Assembly (NCBI RefSeq): GCF_037040815.1
Contig: NZ_CP146232.1
Span: forward strand, 2,784,501-2,848,500
DNA length: 64,000 nt
Reading direction: 5' to 3'
From: Pararoseomonas sp. SCSIO 73927
Lineage (GTDB): Bacteria > Pseudomonadota > Alphaproteobacteria > Acetobacterales > Acetobacteraceae
Positions 52,302-61,353 of the stretch are shown here, piece by piece. The position numbers and the translations under genes were made by a program. The first letter of the stretch is position 1. Every line of letters starts with the position of its first letter. The notes beneath the pieces are model-generated. The model worked only from the letters and a program-made list of their open reading frames with translations, made no database searches and was not told the DNA's origin.

Positions 52302-53765
52302 TCAGGGCAGCCGCGCGTAGAGCAGCCGCTGCCGGCTGCCGATCCGCACCTGCTGCACGACGCGGTAGCCGCCGGCCAGGGCCTCTGCCAGCACCGCCTC
52401 CGCGGCCGGGTTGATGCGCTCGCGCGTTCTGTCGGTCGTCACGACGTAGTCGGGGCGGGAGGCCAGGACGCGCCGCAGCTCCGCCACCGGGTCCACGCCG
52501 ATCCCGCTCGCCTCGCGCCGGTCGTTCAGGTGGGTGGGGAAGACGTAGCGCGTCGGCAGGGGGCTGCGGGTGAGGAAGTAGAGGATCGATTCCCCGTCGA
52601 ACACGTAAAGGGTGGCGCCGGGCCGTACGGCGGCGGCGAGGGCCCGCACCTCGCTGCCGTCGCCGCGGGAGCGGAGGTGGAGGATCGCCGGGACGATCGT
52701 GGCGACCGCGCCGAGGGCGAGGAGGGCGGGCGCGGCCGGGACCTTCCAGGCCCGGGCGCCCGGATCCTGGAGGGGCCGGCCCAGCAGCGGGGCCGCGGCG
52801 ACCGAGAGGGGCAGGAGCAGCGGCAGGGCGTAGTGGTTGTAGTAGGTGCCGAAAAGGAGGACGCCGAGCACCGCCGCCGCCGACCAGCCGGCGACGAAGC
52901 CCAGGGCGCGCCGCCGCGGGGCCCCGGTGGCCTCCCTCCAGCCCTGCCGCAGGCCGAGCACCGCGGCGAGCCCGAGCGGCAGCAGCAGCCCGGCCATGGC
53001 CGCGAGCCGGGGCAGGGAGGAGCCGAGCGCCGCGGTGTTGCGCCGGAAGATCGAGAGGAAGTTCGCGAAGAGGAAGGCCTCCGCCTCGCCCAGGGCGGCG
53101 TAGGCGGCAAGGGCGGCGGCGGTGGGGAGGAGCGCGCAGGCGGCCCAGGCGAGGGAGGCTAGGAGCAGGAAGGGCCATCCCGCCCGCGCCCGCCAGGCGG
53201 CCCAGAGGAGGGCGAGGCCGAGGAAGGCGCCCTCGAACACGGCGGTGTACTTCACCTGCATGGCCAGGCCGGTGGCGAGCATCGCGGCCGCGCCCAGGCC
53301 CAGAAGCCGGGCGGGGGTGCCGGGATGCGCAACCGCGCGCAGCGCGGCCCAGGCGGCCGCGGCCATGGGAAGGTTGTAGAGGACCGGCGCCTGCCCGCCC
53401 TCTCCCCCGAAGGCGCCGAGCCAGAGGAGATAGGCCGCGCCGGCGAGAAGGCCGCCCCGCCGGGGCGCCACCTCCGCGCCGATGCGGAAGACCAGGAAGG
53501 CCGTGGCCGCTGCGAAGAGGGTGGCGACGACCTGGTACTGCACGATCCCTTCCCCGCCGAGGGCGCGGATTGCGGCGTAGACCAAGAAGAGCCCGACCGG
53601 CTTGCGGTCCCAGATGTCGCGGTAGGGCAGGGCGCCGCCGAGCAGCCGGTCGCCGACGAGCAGGTAGAACTGCTCGTCGCTCTCGACCACCGGGTTCCCG
53701 AAGAAGAGGCCGCGCGCCAGGAAGGCCAGGGCCAGCAGCGCCAGCGCGGCCGGCAGGTCGCGCAT
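52302..53765 (-). CDS. GT39/ArnT-like membrane glycosyltransferase
   Basis: A 487-residue protein with about eleven membrane segments. The first periplasmic loop has ESDEQFYLLVGDRLLGGALPY (Asp/Glu of the active site, in part) and then DIWDRKPVGLFLVYA, the pattern of the PMT/ArnT/GT83-GT39 clan, whose members use polyprenyl-phosphate sugars on the periplasmic side. The C-terminal 100 residues form a soluble domain. Possible acceptors are lipid A, a sphingolipid or an oligosaccharide. It is 37 bases downstream of spt on the same strand, so it probably shares its transcript. Confidence 0.8.
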   Translation of the reverse strand: MRDLPAALALLALAFLARGLFFGNPVVESDEQFYLLVGDRLLGGALPYRDIWDRKPVGLFLVYAAIRALGGEGIVQYQVVATLFAAATAFLVFRIGAEVAPRRGGLLAGAAYLLWLGAFGGEGGQAPVLYNLPMAAAAWAALRAVAHPGTPARLLGLGAAAMLATGLAMQVKYTAVFEGAFLGLALLWAAWRARAGWPFLLLASLAWAACALLPTAAALAAYAALGEAEAFLFANFLSIFRRNTAALGSSLPRLAAMAGLLLPLGLAAVLGLRQGWREATGAPRRRALGFVAGWSAAAVLGVLLFGTYYNHYALPLLLPLSVAAAPLLGRPLQDPGARAWKVPAAPALLALGAVATIVPAILHLRSRGDGSEVRALAAAVRPGATLYVFDGESILYFLTRSPLPTRYVFPTHLNDRREASGIGVDPVAELRRVLASRPDYVVTTDRTRERINPAAEAVLAEALAGGYRVVQQVRIGSRQRLLYARLP

Positions 53766-53802
53766 GGCGCCCCCCGCCCGTGCCTGCGCTGGCGTCAGCC
53801 GC

Positions 53803-55008
53803 CTACTCCGCCGCCAGCGGGACGCTGAGCAGCCCCAGCGCGTGGCCGGTGCGGGTGATCGCGTCCACCGCCGTGCCGATCTGCGCCGGGGTAAGGGCGG
53901 CGCTCACGCTCATCCGCAGCAGCGGCCGCCCGCCCGGCGTGGCCGGGCCGAGGGCGAGGTTGGTGTAGACCCCCTCCGCCAACAGCCGGTTCCAGAATAT
54001 CACCGCCGTCTCCCGGTTGGGCATGGAAAGGGAGACGATGGGGCTCGGCATGGCGTTGAGCAGGAAGCCCGACGCCACCAGCCCCTCATGCAGCTGCTGC
54101 CCGTTCCGGCGCAGCGCGCCGCGCAGCTCCGGCCGCGCCTCCATCACGTCGATCGCCCGCAGGACGGAGGCGGCGATGGCGGGAGGCAGGGAGGCGGTGA
54201 ACATGTAGGGGCGCGCGGAGAGGCGCAGCGCGTCGAACCCGTCCAGGTCCGAGGCGAGGAAGCCGCCGATCGCGCCGAGGCTCTTGCTGAAGGTGCCGAC
54301 GACGAAGTCCACGTCGTCCTCCACCCCCTCGGCCTCGGCCAGGCCGCGCCCGTTGTCGCCCAGCACGCCGAGGGAATGGGCCTCGTCCACCATCAGCCAG
54401 GCGCCGGCCTCGCGCTTCACCTCCGCCATTTCCCGCAGCGGGGCGGTGTCGCCGAGCATGCTGTAGATGCCTTCCGCCACGATGAGCTTCTCGCCGGGCT
54501 GGGAGGAGAGGATGCGCAGGCGGCGCCGGAGGTCGTCCGGGTCGTTGTGGCGGAAGCGCGTGACCTGGGCATGGCCGAGGCGCGCGCCGTCGTAGATGCT
54601 GGCGTGGCTGTCGCCGTCCAGCAGCAGGTGGTCGCCCTTGCCCGCGATGGTGGAGAGGGCGCCGAGATTCGCCTGGTAGCCGGTGGTGAAGACCATGGCC
54701 GAGCGGCGCTTCAGGAAGGCGGCCAGCCGCCGCTCCAGCGCCGCGTGCCCGTCATAGGTGCCGTTGGCGATGCGGGATCCGGTGGTGCCCGTGCCCCGCT
54801 CCTGCGTCGCGACCACGGCGGCGTCGATGCAGTCCGCGTCGAAAGTCAGGCCGAGGTAGTTGTTGGTGCCGAGCAGCAGGATTCGCCGCCCGCCCAGCAG
54901 GGCCTCAGTGGCGGAGAGAATGGCATCGAAGGTGACGCCGAAGGGGTCGCGACCGGCCGCGCTGACGGCCGCGTGCTCATCGCGCAGAGCGCGGAACTTG
55001 GACAGCAT
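53803..55008 (-). CDS. spt: Serine palmitoyltransferase
   Basis: A 401-residue PLP enzyme of the alpha-oxoamine synthase family. The PLP lysine is Lys242 in GTFSKSLGAIGG, the GTFSKS form typical of serine palmitoyltransferase; VDEAHSLGVLG and NNYLGL are also present. It joins an acyl thioester to L-serine with loss of CO2 to give 3-ketosphinganine in the cytoplasm. Its start lies two bases after the stop of a dedicated ACP gene, as for Spt and AcpR in Caulobacter, so acyl-ACP is the probable donor. The identification rests on this pairing together with cerR, the acyl-ACP synthetase and ceramide synthase in the same window. Confidence 0.9.
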   Translation of the reverse strand: MLSKFRALRDEHAAVSAAGRDPFGVTFDAILSATEALLGGRRILLLGTNNYLGLTFDADCIDAAVVATQERGTGTTGSRIANGTYDGHAALERRLAAFLKRRSAMVFTTGYQANLGALSTIAGKGDHLLLDGDSHASIYDGARLGHAQVTRFRHNDPDDLRRRLRILSSQPGEKLIVAEGIYSMLGDTAPLREMAEVKREAGAWLMVDEAHSLGVLGDNGRGLAEAEGVEDDVDFVVGTFSKSLGAIGGFLASDLDGFDALRLSARPYMFTASLPPAIAASVLRAIDVMEARPELRGALRRNGQQLHEGLVASGFLLNAMPSPIVSLSMPNRETAVIFWNRLLAEGVYTNLALGPATPGGRPLLRMSVSAALTPAQIGTAVDAITRTGHALGLLSVPLAAE

Positions 55009-55010
55009 GC

Positions 55011-55262
55011 TCAGGCCGCCAGGCTCGGGTCGCTGACGAGGACGCGGACGAGGTCGCCGACGGTCTCGATCTCGGCCATCCGGTCCATCGAGATGATGGT
55101 GTCCAGCCGGGTCTCCAGCAGCATGATGAAGTCGATCGCGCCCACGGAGTCGAAGTTCAGGTCGCGCAGGATATGCGTCTCCATGGTCACGGGGCCGGTC
55201 AGCTTCCCGGACTCCTCCAGGGCCGCGGCGATTTCCCGCAGGGCCGCCTGCTCATCCAGCAT
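55011..55262 (-). CDS. acpR: Acyl carrier protein for sphingolipid synthesis
   Basis: An 83-residue ACP with the phosphopantetheine site Ser39 in LNFDSVGAID. The helix after it (FIMLLETRLDTIISMD) is the usual recognition helix. It is shorter and less acidic than the housekeeping AcpP. ATG 55262 follows GGGGAAAAAAG; a longer frame back to 55346 would begin inside the intergenic region. Placed directly before spt (two bases between), it should carry the acyl chain loaded by the acyl-ACP synthetase at 61354-63129. In the 80 bases upstream TTGCAT (minus strand, about 55340) could be a -35 box, but no good -10 box is seen. Confidence 0.88.
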   Translation of the reverse strand: MLDEQAALREIAAALEESGKLTGPVTMETHILRDLNFDSVGAIDFIMLLETRLDTIISMDRMAEIETVGDLVRVLVSDPSLAA

Positions 55263-55342
55263 CTTTTTTCCCCTACAAAGGAAACCCCAACGCCCCCCCG
55301 GGCAATTCCGGACTAAGGCTTCCTGTAAGCCAGATGCAAGGA

Positions 55343-56680
55343 TCATCCTGTTTCTGAATTGTCATCTTGTAACAGCCATTGCGCGGAGGGCACAGCCTGC
55401 CCGGCTAGCAAGAGAAGTGCCGAGAGGATGGAGGCCATCCCCGCCCCGGGGAGCCCGACCAGGGCCAGCCCGGTGAGGGCGAGGGGGACGTAAACCCCTG
55501 TCGCCACGGCCCGAAGTCGCAGCGCGAGGGCGTGTCGGCCCATGGAGACCAGCAGGGGTTCCAGCGCGAAACCGGCGAAGCCGATGGAGGAGGCAACCCC
55601 CAGCAGCAGCATGACGGGATAGGCCCCGGGACCGTCCGCTCCGCCCACCAGGCGAAGCAGCCATTCCCCCAGCGCGGCCAGCACGGCAAGGAAGACGAGG
55701 GCGATCCCTGCCGAGAGGCCGAGACCGCGCCGCATGAGCCGGCGTAGGGCCGCCCGGTCCCGCTCCGCCGCCAGCCGGGCCAGCTCCGGGTAGAGGGCGG
55801 GGGTGAGGAAGCGGCTGGGCTTCAGCGCCGCCTCCCCGAGCTGCCGGGCCAGGGCGAAGAGGGCGGCCTCCGCCGGGCCGAGCATCGCGCCGACGCAGAG
55901 GGTGGCGAGGTGGGTGGAGCCGAGGGAGAGGGTGGTCATCAGGTTGGTGGACCAGGCGAAGCCCCAGATGCCGGGATGCGCCTCCGTCGCCCGTGGCCGC
56001 GGCGCCCCCGCCTCCCGCCGCAGCAGCCCGCGGCGGGAGAGCTCCCTCCAGGCGGCCGCGATGAGGACCAGTCCGCCGAGCACCGTGCCCGCGTACCAGG
56101 CGGCCAGGAAGCCCGGTAGCCCTGCCCCTGTGGCCGCGGCCAGCCCGGCGCCTGCCAGCCGGAAGGCCGCCCCCATGGCGTCCCGCCGCGCCAGCAGGTC
56201 GAAGCGGTCGAAGAGGCGGAGCAGCCCGATCGGGGTGGCCAGGACCAGGAAGGCCGTGCAGGTGGCGTAGAGGGCGCCCAGCGGCACCACCTCCGGCGGC
56301 CAGCCGAAGAGGGAGCCGAGGTACCAGGCGGCCCCCGCGCAGCCGAGGCTGCCCACCACCCCGGAGCCGATGTCGAGCGCCAGGGTGAAGCGGAGCAGGG
56401 CCCGGAAGGCGGGGCGCCGCTCCGGCTCCAGGCTGCCCGCCCCGTAGCGCAGCACGGCCTGCCAGGACTGGAACTTCACGAAGGAGGCGGCGGTCTGGGC
56501 GAAGCCGTGGATCAGCACCAGCACGCCCATGCCCGCGGCGCCGAGCGTGTGCATTCCCAGGCCGAAGGCCGCCAGGTTCAGCAGCGCCGTCGCGATCTTG
56601 CCGCCCAGCAGCAGCCCGGCGTTCCGCAGGATGCGCCGGAACAGCGCGTCGGCCCCGGCCGCGCCGGCCGCGGCGCTCAT
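55343..56680 (-). CDS. Wzx-type polysaccharide/lipid-linked flippase
   Basis: A 445-residue membrane protein with about twelve hydrophobic segments and the sequence character of the MOP/polysaccharide exporter family (NAGLLLGGKIATALLNLAAF at the first helix, FGLGMHTLGAAGMGVLVLI at the second). Such proteins flip lipid-linked oligosaccharides across the inner membrane. Start ATG 56680 overlaps the stop of a GT4 gene as ATGA. The longer open frame before it is only the shadow of that gene. The cargo may be an O-antigen-like unit or a glycosylated sphingolipid; the neighbours do not decide. Confidence 0.85.
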   Translation of the reverse strand: MSAAAGAAGADALFRRILRNAGLLLGGKIATALLNLAAFGLGMHTLGAAGMGVLVLIHGFAQTAASFVKFQSWQAVLRYGAGSLEPERRPAFRALLRFTLALDIGSGVVGSLGCAGAAWYLGSLFGWPPEVVPLGALYATCTAFLVLATPIGLLRLFDRFDLLARRDAMGAAFRLAGAGLAAATGAGLPGFLAAWYAGTVLGGLVLIAAAWRELSRRGLLRREAGAPRPRATEAHPGIWGFAWSTNLMTTLSLGSTHLATLCVGAMLGPAEAALFALARQLGEAALKPSRFLTPALYPELARLAAERDRAALRRLMRRGLGLSAGIALVFLAVLAALGEWLLRLVGGADGPGAYPVMLLLGVASSIGFAGFALEPLLVSMGRHALALRLRAVATGVYVPLALTGLALVGLPGAGMASILSALLLLAGQAVPSAQWLLQDDNSETG

Positions 56681-57807
56681 GCCCGGGGCCCTTCCAGCCG
56701 CGCCAGGATGCGGGCGGCCCGGGCATCCCAGGTGTAGGTCTCCAGCAGCGCCGCCCGCGCCCGCGCGCCGAGGGCGGCGGCCCGCGCGGGATCGGCCAGC
56801 AGCGCCCGGGCGGCGGCGGCCCAGGCCGGGGCGTCCCCCGGCGGCAGGAGAAGCGCGGCCCCGGTCCCCGCCAGGATCTCCCGTAGCGCCGGGATGTCCG
56901 AGGCGAGGATCGGGCGGCCGGCGGCCATGTACTCGAACAGCTTCAGCGGCGACATCCAGCGCCCGATCTCCCGCCCCGCGGAGGAGGCCACGCTCGGCGC
57001 GGGCGGCGCCAGCAGCAGGTCGAAGCGGGCGAGGTAGGCGGGCACGCGCGCGTGCGGCACATGGCCGTGCAGGTGCAGGTTGGCCCGCCCGGCAAGGCGT
57101 GCGCGCCAGAGGGCGATGTCCGCCTCCATCCCGCCCACCGCGTGCAGGTCGCATTCGGGCAGGGCCTCCGCCAGGGCGGCCACAGTCTCCATTCCCTTGC
57201 CGGGGTAGAGGTGGCCGACATAGCCCAGCTGCGGCGCGCCCGGGCGGCCCGGCCAGGGCTCGGGCGGCGGTCCGGGATCCGCCACCGGGTCCGCGCCGTC
57301 ATGCGCCACGGTCATCGGGCGCCCGGCCAGGGCCGGCACGGCGGCGGCGTAGTCATCGGCCAGGCTGCGGGAGATGGCGACGGCCAGGGCCAGGCGGGGA
57401 TGGCGGAGCAGCCAGGCTTCCGCCAGGCGCCGCGCCCGCCGCCGCGGCAGCGCGTGGACCTCGTAAGCGAAGGGGGTGCGGGTGCGGGCCACGGCGGCGG
57501 CCAGCGCGTAGGCGTGGCGCCCGTAGAGCAGGTCCGGCGCCGGCCGGGCCGCCAGTTCCCGCGCCGCCAGCAGGGGGTAGAGCAGGTTCTTGCCCAGCGG
57601 CAGGTCCGGCGGCGCCCGCAGCACCAGCTCGAACCCCGGAGGCCTGCCGAAGGCCTCGAAGACCGCTGGCGCGTCCGATTGCCGGCCGCGCGCGTAGAGC
57701 GTGACCTCGTGCCCCGCGGCGGTGAAGGCGCGGCACATGCCCATGACGTTCACCGCGCTCGCCACGCGGGAGGGGAGGGCGGTGCCGGCGATGTAGGCTA
57801 TGCGCAT
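56677..57807 (-). CDS. GT4-family glycosyltransferase
   Basis: A 376-residue protein with the two-domain GT-B fold of GT4. The N-terminal MRIAYIAGTALPSRVASAVN forms the first strand and Gly-rich loop; near residue 195 comes LGYVGHLYPGKGMET and near 265 SPLKLFEYMAAGRPILASD, the E-containing donor-binding motif. ATG 57807 gives the typical N-terminus; upstream sequence in frame is non-coding in character. It is coupled to the flippase gene by ATGA and divergent from the ELM1-like gene with 59 bases between them. Sugar and acceptor unknown. Confidence 0.88.
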   Translation of the reverse strand: MRIAYIAGTALPSRVASAVNVMGMCRAFTAAGHEVTLYARGRQSDAPAVFEAFGRPPGFELVLRAPPDLPLGKNLLYPLLAARELAARPAPDLLYGRHAYALAAAVARTRTPFAYEVHALPRRRARRLAEAWLLRHPRLALAVAISRSLADDYAAAVPALAGRPMTVAHDGADPVADPGPPPEPWPGRPGAPQLGYVGHLYPGKGMETVAALAEALPECDLHAVGGMEADIALWRARLAGRANLHLHGHVPHARVPAYLARFDLLLAPPAPSVASSAGREIGRWMSPLKLFEYMAAGRPILASDIPALREILAGTGAALLLPPGDAPAWAAAARALLADPARAAALGARARAALLETYTWDARAARILARLEGPRA

Positions 57808-57866
57808 GGCCTGTCCCTGCTGCATCTCCGGCCGGGATCTACCCCTTGGGACCGCTGGAAGGCCGC

Positions 57867-59066
57867 ATGGACGGTATGGAGAGCAGCGAGCGGCCGCGCA
57901 TCTGGGCGCTGCTCGGCCCGCGCACCGGCGACAACAACGGGGTGCTGGCCCTGGCGGAGGCCGTGGCGGCGGAGACGGGCGGCGCGGTGAGGGAGGTGCG
58001 CCTCCGCCACAACGCCTTGCGGCTTCTGCCGCCATGGCTCCTCGGGGCCGGGCTGGCGAGCCTGGGCCGGGCCTCCCGCGCGCGGCTGGTGCCGCCCTGG
58101 CCGGACCTCGTCATCGGCGTCGGGCGGCGCAGCGTGCCGGCCGCGCGCTGGGTGCGCGCGCGCTCCGGCGGGCGCGCCCGGCTCGTCGGGATCGGGCGGC
58201 CGCGATGCGATCCCGCCCTCTTCGACCTGGTGGTGACCACGCCGCAGTACGGCGTGCCCCCCGGCCCCACCGTGCTGGAGCTGCCGGTCGCCCCGACGCG
58301 ACAGACCCCCGCGCGGCTGGCGGCGGCGGCGGCGGCCTGGGGCGAGGCCTTCGCGGCCTTCCCCGCGCCGCGCCGGTCCCTCCTCCTCGGCGGCCCGTCC
58401 CCGCCCTGGCGGCTGGACGGGGAGGCGGTGGAGCGCGCCTGCCGCGCCCTGGTCGCGCGGGCGGAGGCGGAGGGCGGCAGCGTCCTCGCGGTCGCCAGCC
58501 GGCGCACCCCGACGGCCCTGGCCGGGCGGGTGCGCGATCTCCTGGCCGCAGCCCCGGTGCCGGCCGCGCTGCTGGAGGGCGAGGGGGAGCGGAACCCCTA
58601 TCCCGGCCTGCTCGCCCTGTCGGAAAGCATCGCCGTCACCGCCGACAGCGTCTCGATGGTCTCGGACGCGCTGGCGGCCGGGCGGCCCGTCACCCTCATC
58701 CCCGTCCGGGCGGGCGCGCTCGGCGGCGCCCTGCTGCGCGGGATGCGCGCGCTGCGGCTGGCGGCGGCCGGCGGCCCGGCCCCACCCGCCCTGCGCGCGC
58801 TGGGCCGGGCCTGGGGCGCGCTGTTGGGCTGGCCGCGCGACCTCTGGTTCTTCTGGCGGGGGCTGGAGCATCACCGGCTGGCGAACGGGCATGCTGCCCC
58901 GCCGGACGCCTCAATGGACGCAACCGCGGCGGCGCTGGCGCGCATCAGGCCGCTGCTGCCGGGCGGTGCGGCCGGGGAAGCTGGCCCCGGCAGCGATCCG
59001 CCAGCGCCAGCGCGTCCGGGCGGATATGCCGCTCGCGGATCCCGTGCTCCACCTCCGCCCGGGTGA
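57867..59066 (+). CDS. ELM1/GtrOC1-like (PF06258) protein
   Basis: A 399-residue protein of the ELM1 family: IWALLGPRTGDNNGVLALAEA at the N-terminus (in part), the block PDLVIGVGRRSVPAARWVR near residue 90, and the SVSMVSDALAAGRPV region near 265. These proteins have a GT-B-like fold; a plant member acts in mitochondrial division, while bacterial ones are found in surface-glycan loci and are thought to be transferases. ATG 57867 has GGAAGG at 57857-57862. Its last 40 codons, which are Pro/Gly/Ala-rich, overlap the 3' end of the next minus-strand gene by 122 bases. Confidence 0.8.
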   Translation: MDGMESSERPRIWALLGPRTGDNNGVLALAEAVAAETGGAVREVRLRHNALRLLPPWLLGAGLASLGRASRARLVPPWPDLVIGVGRRSVPAARWVRARSGGRARLVGIGRPRCDPALFDLVVTTPQYGVPPGPTVLELPVAPTRQTPARLAAAAAAWGEAFAAFPAPRRSLLLGGPSPPWRLDGEAVERACRALVARAEAEGGSVLAVASRRTPTALAGRVRDLLAAAPVPAALLEGEGERNPYPGLLALSESIAVTADSVSMVSDALAAGRPVTLIPVRAGALGGALLRGMRALRLAAAGGPAPPALRALGRAWGALLGWPRDLWFFWRGLEHHRLANGHAAPPDASMDATAAALARIRPLLPGGAAGEAGPGSDPPAPARPGGYAARGSRAPPPPG

Positions 59067-59898
59067 CGGATCCCTCGTCCAGGCACTCGGCCAGCAGGGC
59101 GAAGAAGAAGGTCTCCTGCCGCGGGTCGGGATGGGGCTTGTACCGGGCCCGGGCGGTCCAGAGCCGCAGGAAGGGGCGCACCACCGCCGCCGGGATCGGG
59201 CCGAAGCCGCGGTCCCGCAGGGTGAAGTCCACGGGCAGGCCGGTCTTCCAGGGCTGGGTGCGGCGCTTGGTGGTGTGCAGCAGGCGCGTGTCGGGGGCCA
59301 GCCGGTCGAAGTCGTTCCAGACCGTCTCCAGCAGCCCGACCGTCTCGCGCGGCTCCCGCCGCAGCTCGATCAGGTCCACGTAGTCCAGCCGGTGCGCGAA
59401 AAGATCCTCTAGCAGCGCCTCGAAGCGCCAGTGCGGCAGGCGGGCGCAGTCCAGCAGCATGACGCTGGACGCGAGGTAATCCGCCGCGCCGTTGTGCCCG
59501 GGGCGGGCGCGGCACCATATGGCCTTGCCCTGGCGGTCGCGGGCGAAGAGCTCGCCCACGTCCCCGGCCGCGAAGACGTCGGGGTCCACCACCAGGGCCA
59601 CGCCGGTGTGGCCCATGGCGTCGGGCACGGCGAAGCGGAGAGGGGTGAAGGATTGCAGGTCGTCCATTGTCCAGGGGCGGGCGTGCCCCGCGCGCAGGAA
59701 GCTCCGCCCCTCGGCCGCGCGCAGGGGCGCGGAATCCTCGGCCTCCAGCAGGCGCACCTCGAAGGAGTCCGGGTCCCTCGCGTTGCGGCGGAAGGAGTGG
59801 GCGGAAACCAGGGCGCCGAGCCGCTGCTTCGCGTTGGTGTGGATGAAGACCACCGGGCGGTCGGCAGACATGCCGGTGGGCGTGGCGGGCTGGCTCAT
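58945..59898 (-). CDS. Unknown protein, possibly GT-A glycosyltransferase
   Basis: A 317-residue soluble protein. The N-terminus VVFIHTNAKQRLGALVSAHSF and the acidic motif VALVVDPDVFA (D-x-D) near residue 105 resemble GT8-like or other GT-A transferases, and W-K-T-G-L-P-V-D-F near 230 would fit a substrate loop. I cannot name the family. It lies between a lipoprotein gene and the ELM1-like gene, in a run of glycan genes, and overlaps the latter by 122 bases at the 3' end. A glycosyltransferase role is likely but unproven. Confidence 0.72.
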   Translation of the reverse strand: MSQPATPTGMSADRPVVFIHTNAKQRLGALVSAHSFRRNARDPDSFEVRLLEAEDSAPLRAAEGRSFLRAGHARPWTMDDLQSFTPLRFAVPDAMGHTGVALVVDPDVFAAGDVGELFARDRQGKAIWCRARPGHNGAADYLASSVMLLDCARLPHWRFEALLEDLFAHRLDYVDLIELRREPRETVGLLETVWNDFDRLAPDTRLLHTTKRRTQPWKTGLPVDFTLRDRGFGPIPAAVVRPFLRLWTARARYKPHPDPRQETFFFALLAECLDEGSVTRAEVEHGIRERHIRPDALALADRCRGQLPRPHRPAAAA

Positions 59899-60363
59899 CC
59901 GGTTCTCCGCGGCCGCCCGCTGGCGGCGCTGGTGCTGGTCTCGTCCCTGCTGGCGGGCTGCGCTGACGGGGGGACGGCGCCGCCTGATCCCGCGGCACGG
60001 CAGGCGTTGGCACGGTTCGACGGGCTATACCAGGGCCAGCAGCTCCCGTCCGGGGCCGTGGGGAACTGCCGGGCCCAGCCGCGCACCGTTTGGTTCCGGG
60101 TGCGGGACGGCGTCGTGGAGCTGCGGAGCTCCCGCCGGCGCCATTCCAGCACGCAGCGCCCCATCATGGCCGGCCGGGTCCGGGCGGACGGCGAGCTGGC
60201 GATGAACCGGGACGGATCGGACCGCTTCGCCGCCGGCCGGATCGAGGGCAACCGCCTGGCCGTGACGGAGCTTCCGCCCTCCATCGGCCCCCTGGCCGGG
60301 GGCAGCACCTGTCTCTACCGCTATGAGGCCGAGCGGCAGCAGGGGGATGAGGAGGCCGAGTAG
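59839..60363 (+). CDS. Small lipoprotein, start uncertain
   Basis: The frame codes for a lipoprotein signal (LAALVLVSSLLAGC) and a mature domain of about 130 residues with four Cys or fewer, ending in TCLYRYEAERQQGD. The mature part reads like a small periplasmic beta-rich domain (FDGLYQGQQLPSG, TVWFRVRDGVVELRSS). No ATG, GTG or TTG precedes the signal closely: the nearest is GTG 59839, which gives a 38-residue stretch before the lipid Cys and overlaps the divergent gene by 60 bases. CTG near 59929 would give a short normal signal. It ends convergently with the cerR-like gene. Function unknown. Confidence 0.6.
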   Translation: MDEDHRAVGRHAGGRGGLAHPVLRGRPLAALVLVSSLLAGCADGGTAPPDPAARQALARFDGLYQGQQLPSGAVGNCRAQPRTVWFRVRDGVVELRSSRRRHSSTQRPIMAGRVRADGELAMNRDGSDRFAAGRIEGNRLAVTELPPSIGPLAGGSTCLYRYEAERQQGDEEAE

Positions 60364-60386
60364 GCCCGGCCGAGGCCGGCGGCAAC

Positions 60387-61343
60387 TCAGCCACGGGGCA
60401 ATTTGCGGTCCAGGCTGGCCCACCAGTCCAGCGTGTCCCGGAGCCCTTCCTCGAACCCGATGCGCGGGGTCCAGACGAGGCCGGGCAGCTGCCGCGCGGG
60501 GCTGGAGGACCAGTCCCGGTGCAGGATCTCCCGCGCCTTGCCGAGCCCGAAGATGCCGCCCCGCCCGGTGACCCGCGCCAGGGCATCCGCCGCCGCGCCG
60601 GCCGCCAGCATCGCGCCGTCCGGCACCCCCACGAAGCGCGGCCGCTTGCCGAGGGCGGCGGCGATGCGCCCCAGCAGCTCGCGCCAGCCATGGCCCGCGT
60701 ACCGGGCGTCCGTGACCTCGAAGACCCCGCCCAGGGGGCCGGAGACGCAGAGGGTGGCGATGGCGGAGGCCACGTCCCGCGCGTGGACCATGGTGATCCG
60801 CGGCTCCGGCGCGCGCGGGGCCGGGACGATGACGGAGGTGGCCAGGCGCCGCAGCGCCAGTCCCTCCCGGTCCCCCGGCCCGTAGATCACGGTGGGCCGC
60901 AGCACCACCCAGCGCCCGGCCGGGCCGAGGGCGGCGATCGCCGCCTCCTCGCCCGCGCGCTTGCTTGCGGCGTAGGGGGAGAGGCCCGGTTCCCGTGCGG
61001 CAAGGGAGGAGAGGATGACGAGGCGCGCCTCCGGGGCCGCGTTGGCGACCGCCTCGGCCAGCCGCGCGCTGCCGTCCCGGTTCACCGCCATGAACTCGGC
61101 CGGCCCCCGCGCCTTGGTCAGGCCGGCGAGGTGGACCACGGCCCCCGCGCCCTCCACCAGCCGGCGCAGCGCGGCCGGGTCGGAGAGGTCGCCGGGCACG
61201 GCCTCGGCGGCCGTGTCGCCGGCCCGCCCGACATCCCGGACCAGCATCCGCACCTGCCAGCCCGCGGCCGCGAGCGCCGCGGCCGTATGCCTGCCCAGGA
61301 AGCCAGTCCCGCCGGTGAGCGCGACCAGCGGTTGCCCGCTCAT
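60387..61343 (-). CDS. cerR: NAD(P)-dependent epimerase/dehydratase family reductase, CerR-like
   Basis: A 318-residue extended SDR. The cofactor site is TGGTGFLG at residues 10-17; the catalytic residues are Ser112/113 (ILSSLA), Tyr124 and Lys128 (YAASK). In Caulobacter a protein of this class, CerR, encoded next to spt, acpR and the acyl-ACP synthetase, reduces the 3-keto group during ceramide formation. Here it lies ten bases after the acyl-ACP synthetase gene on the same strand, the same pairing. Without that context it could only be called a sugar-nucleotide-type epimerase/dehydratase; the context makes CerR the best reading. Confidence 0.8.
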   Translation of the reverse strand: MSGQPLVALTGGTGFLGRHTAAALAAAGWQVRMLVRDVGRAGDTAAEAVPGDLSDPAALRRLVEGAGAVVHLAGLTKARGPAEFMAVNRDGSARLAEAVANAAPEARLVILSSLAAREPGLSPYAASKRAGEEAAIAALGPAGRWVVLRPTVIYGPGDREGLALRRLATSVIVPAPRAPEPRITMVHARDVASAIATLCVSGPLGGVFEVTDARYAGHGWRELLGRIAAALGKRPRFVGVPDGAMLAAGAAADALARVTGRGGIFGLGKAREILHRDWSSSPARQLPGLVWTPRIGFEEGLRDTLDWWASLDRKLPRG

Positions 61344-61353
61344 CCCGCCCCGC

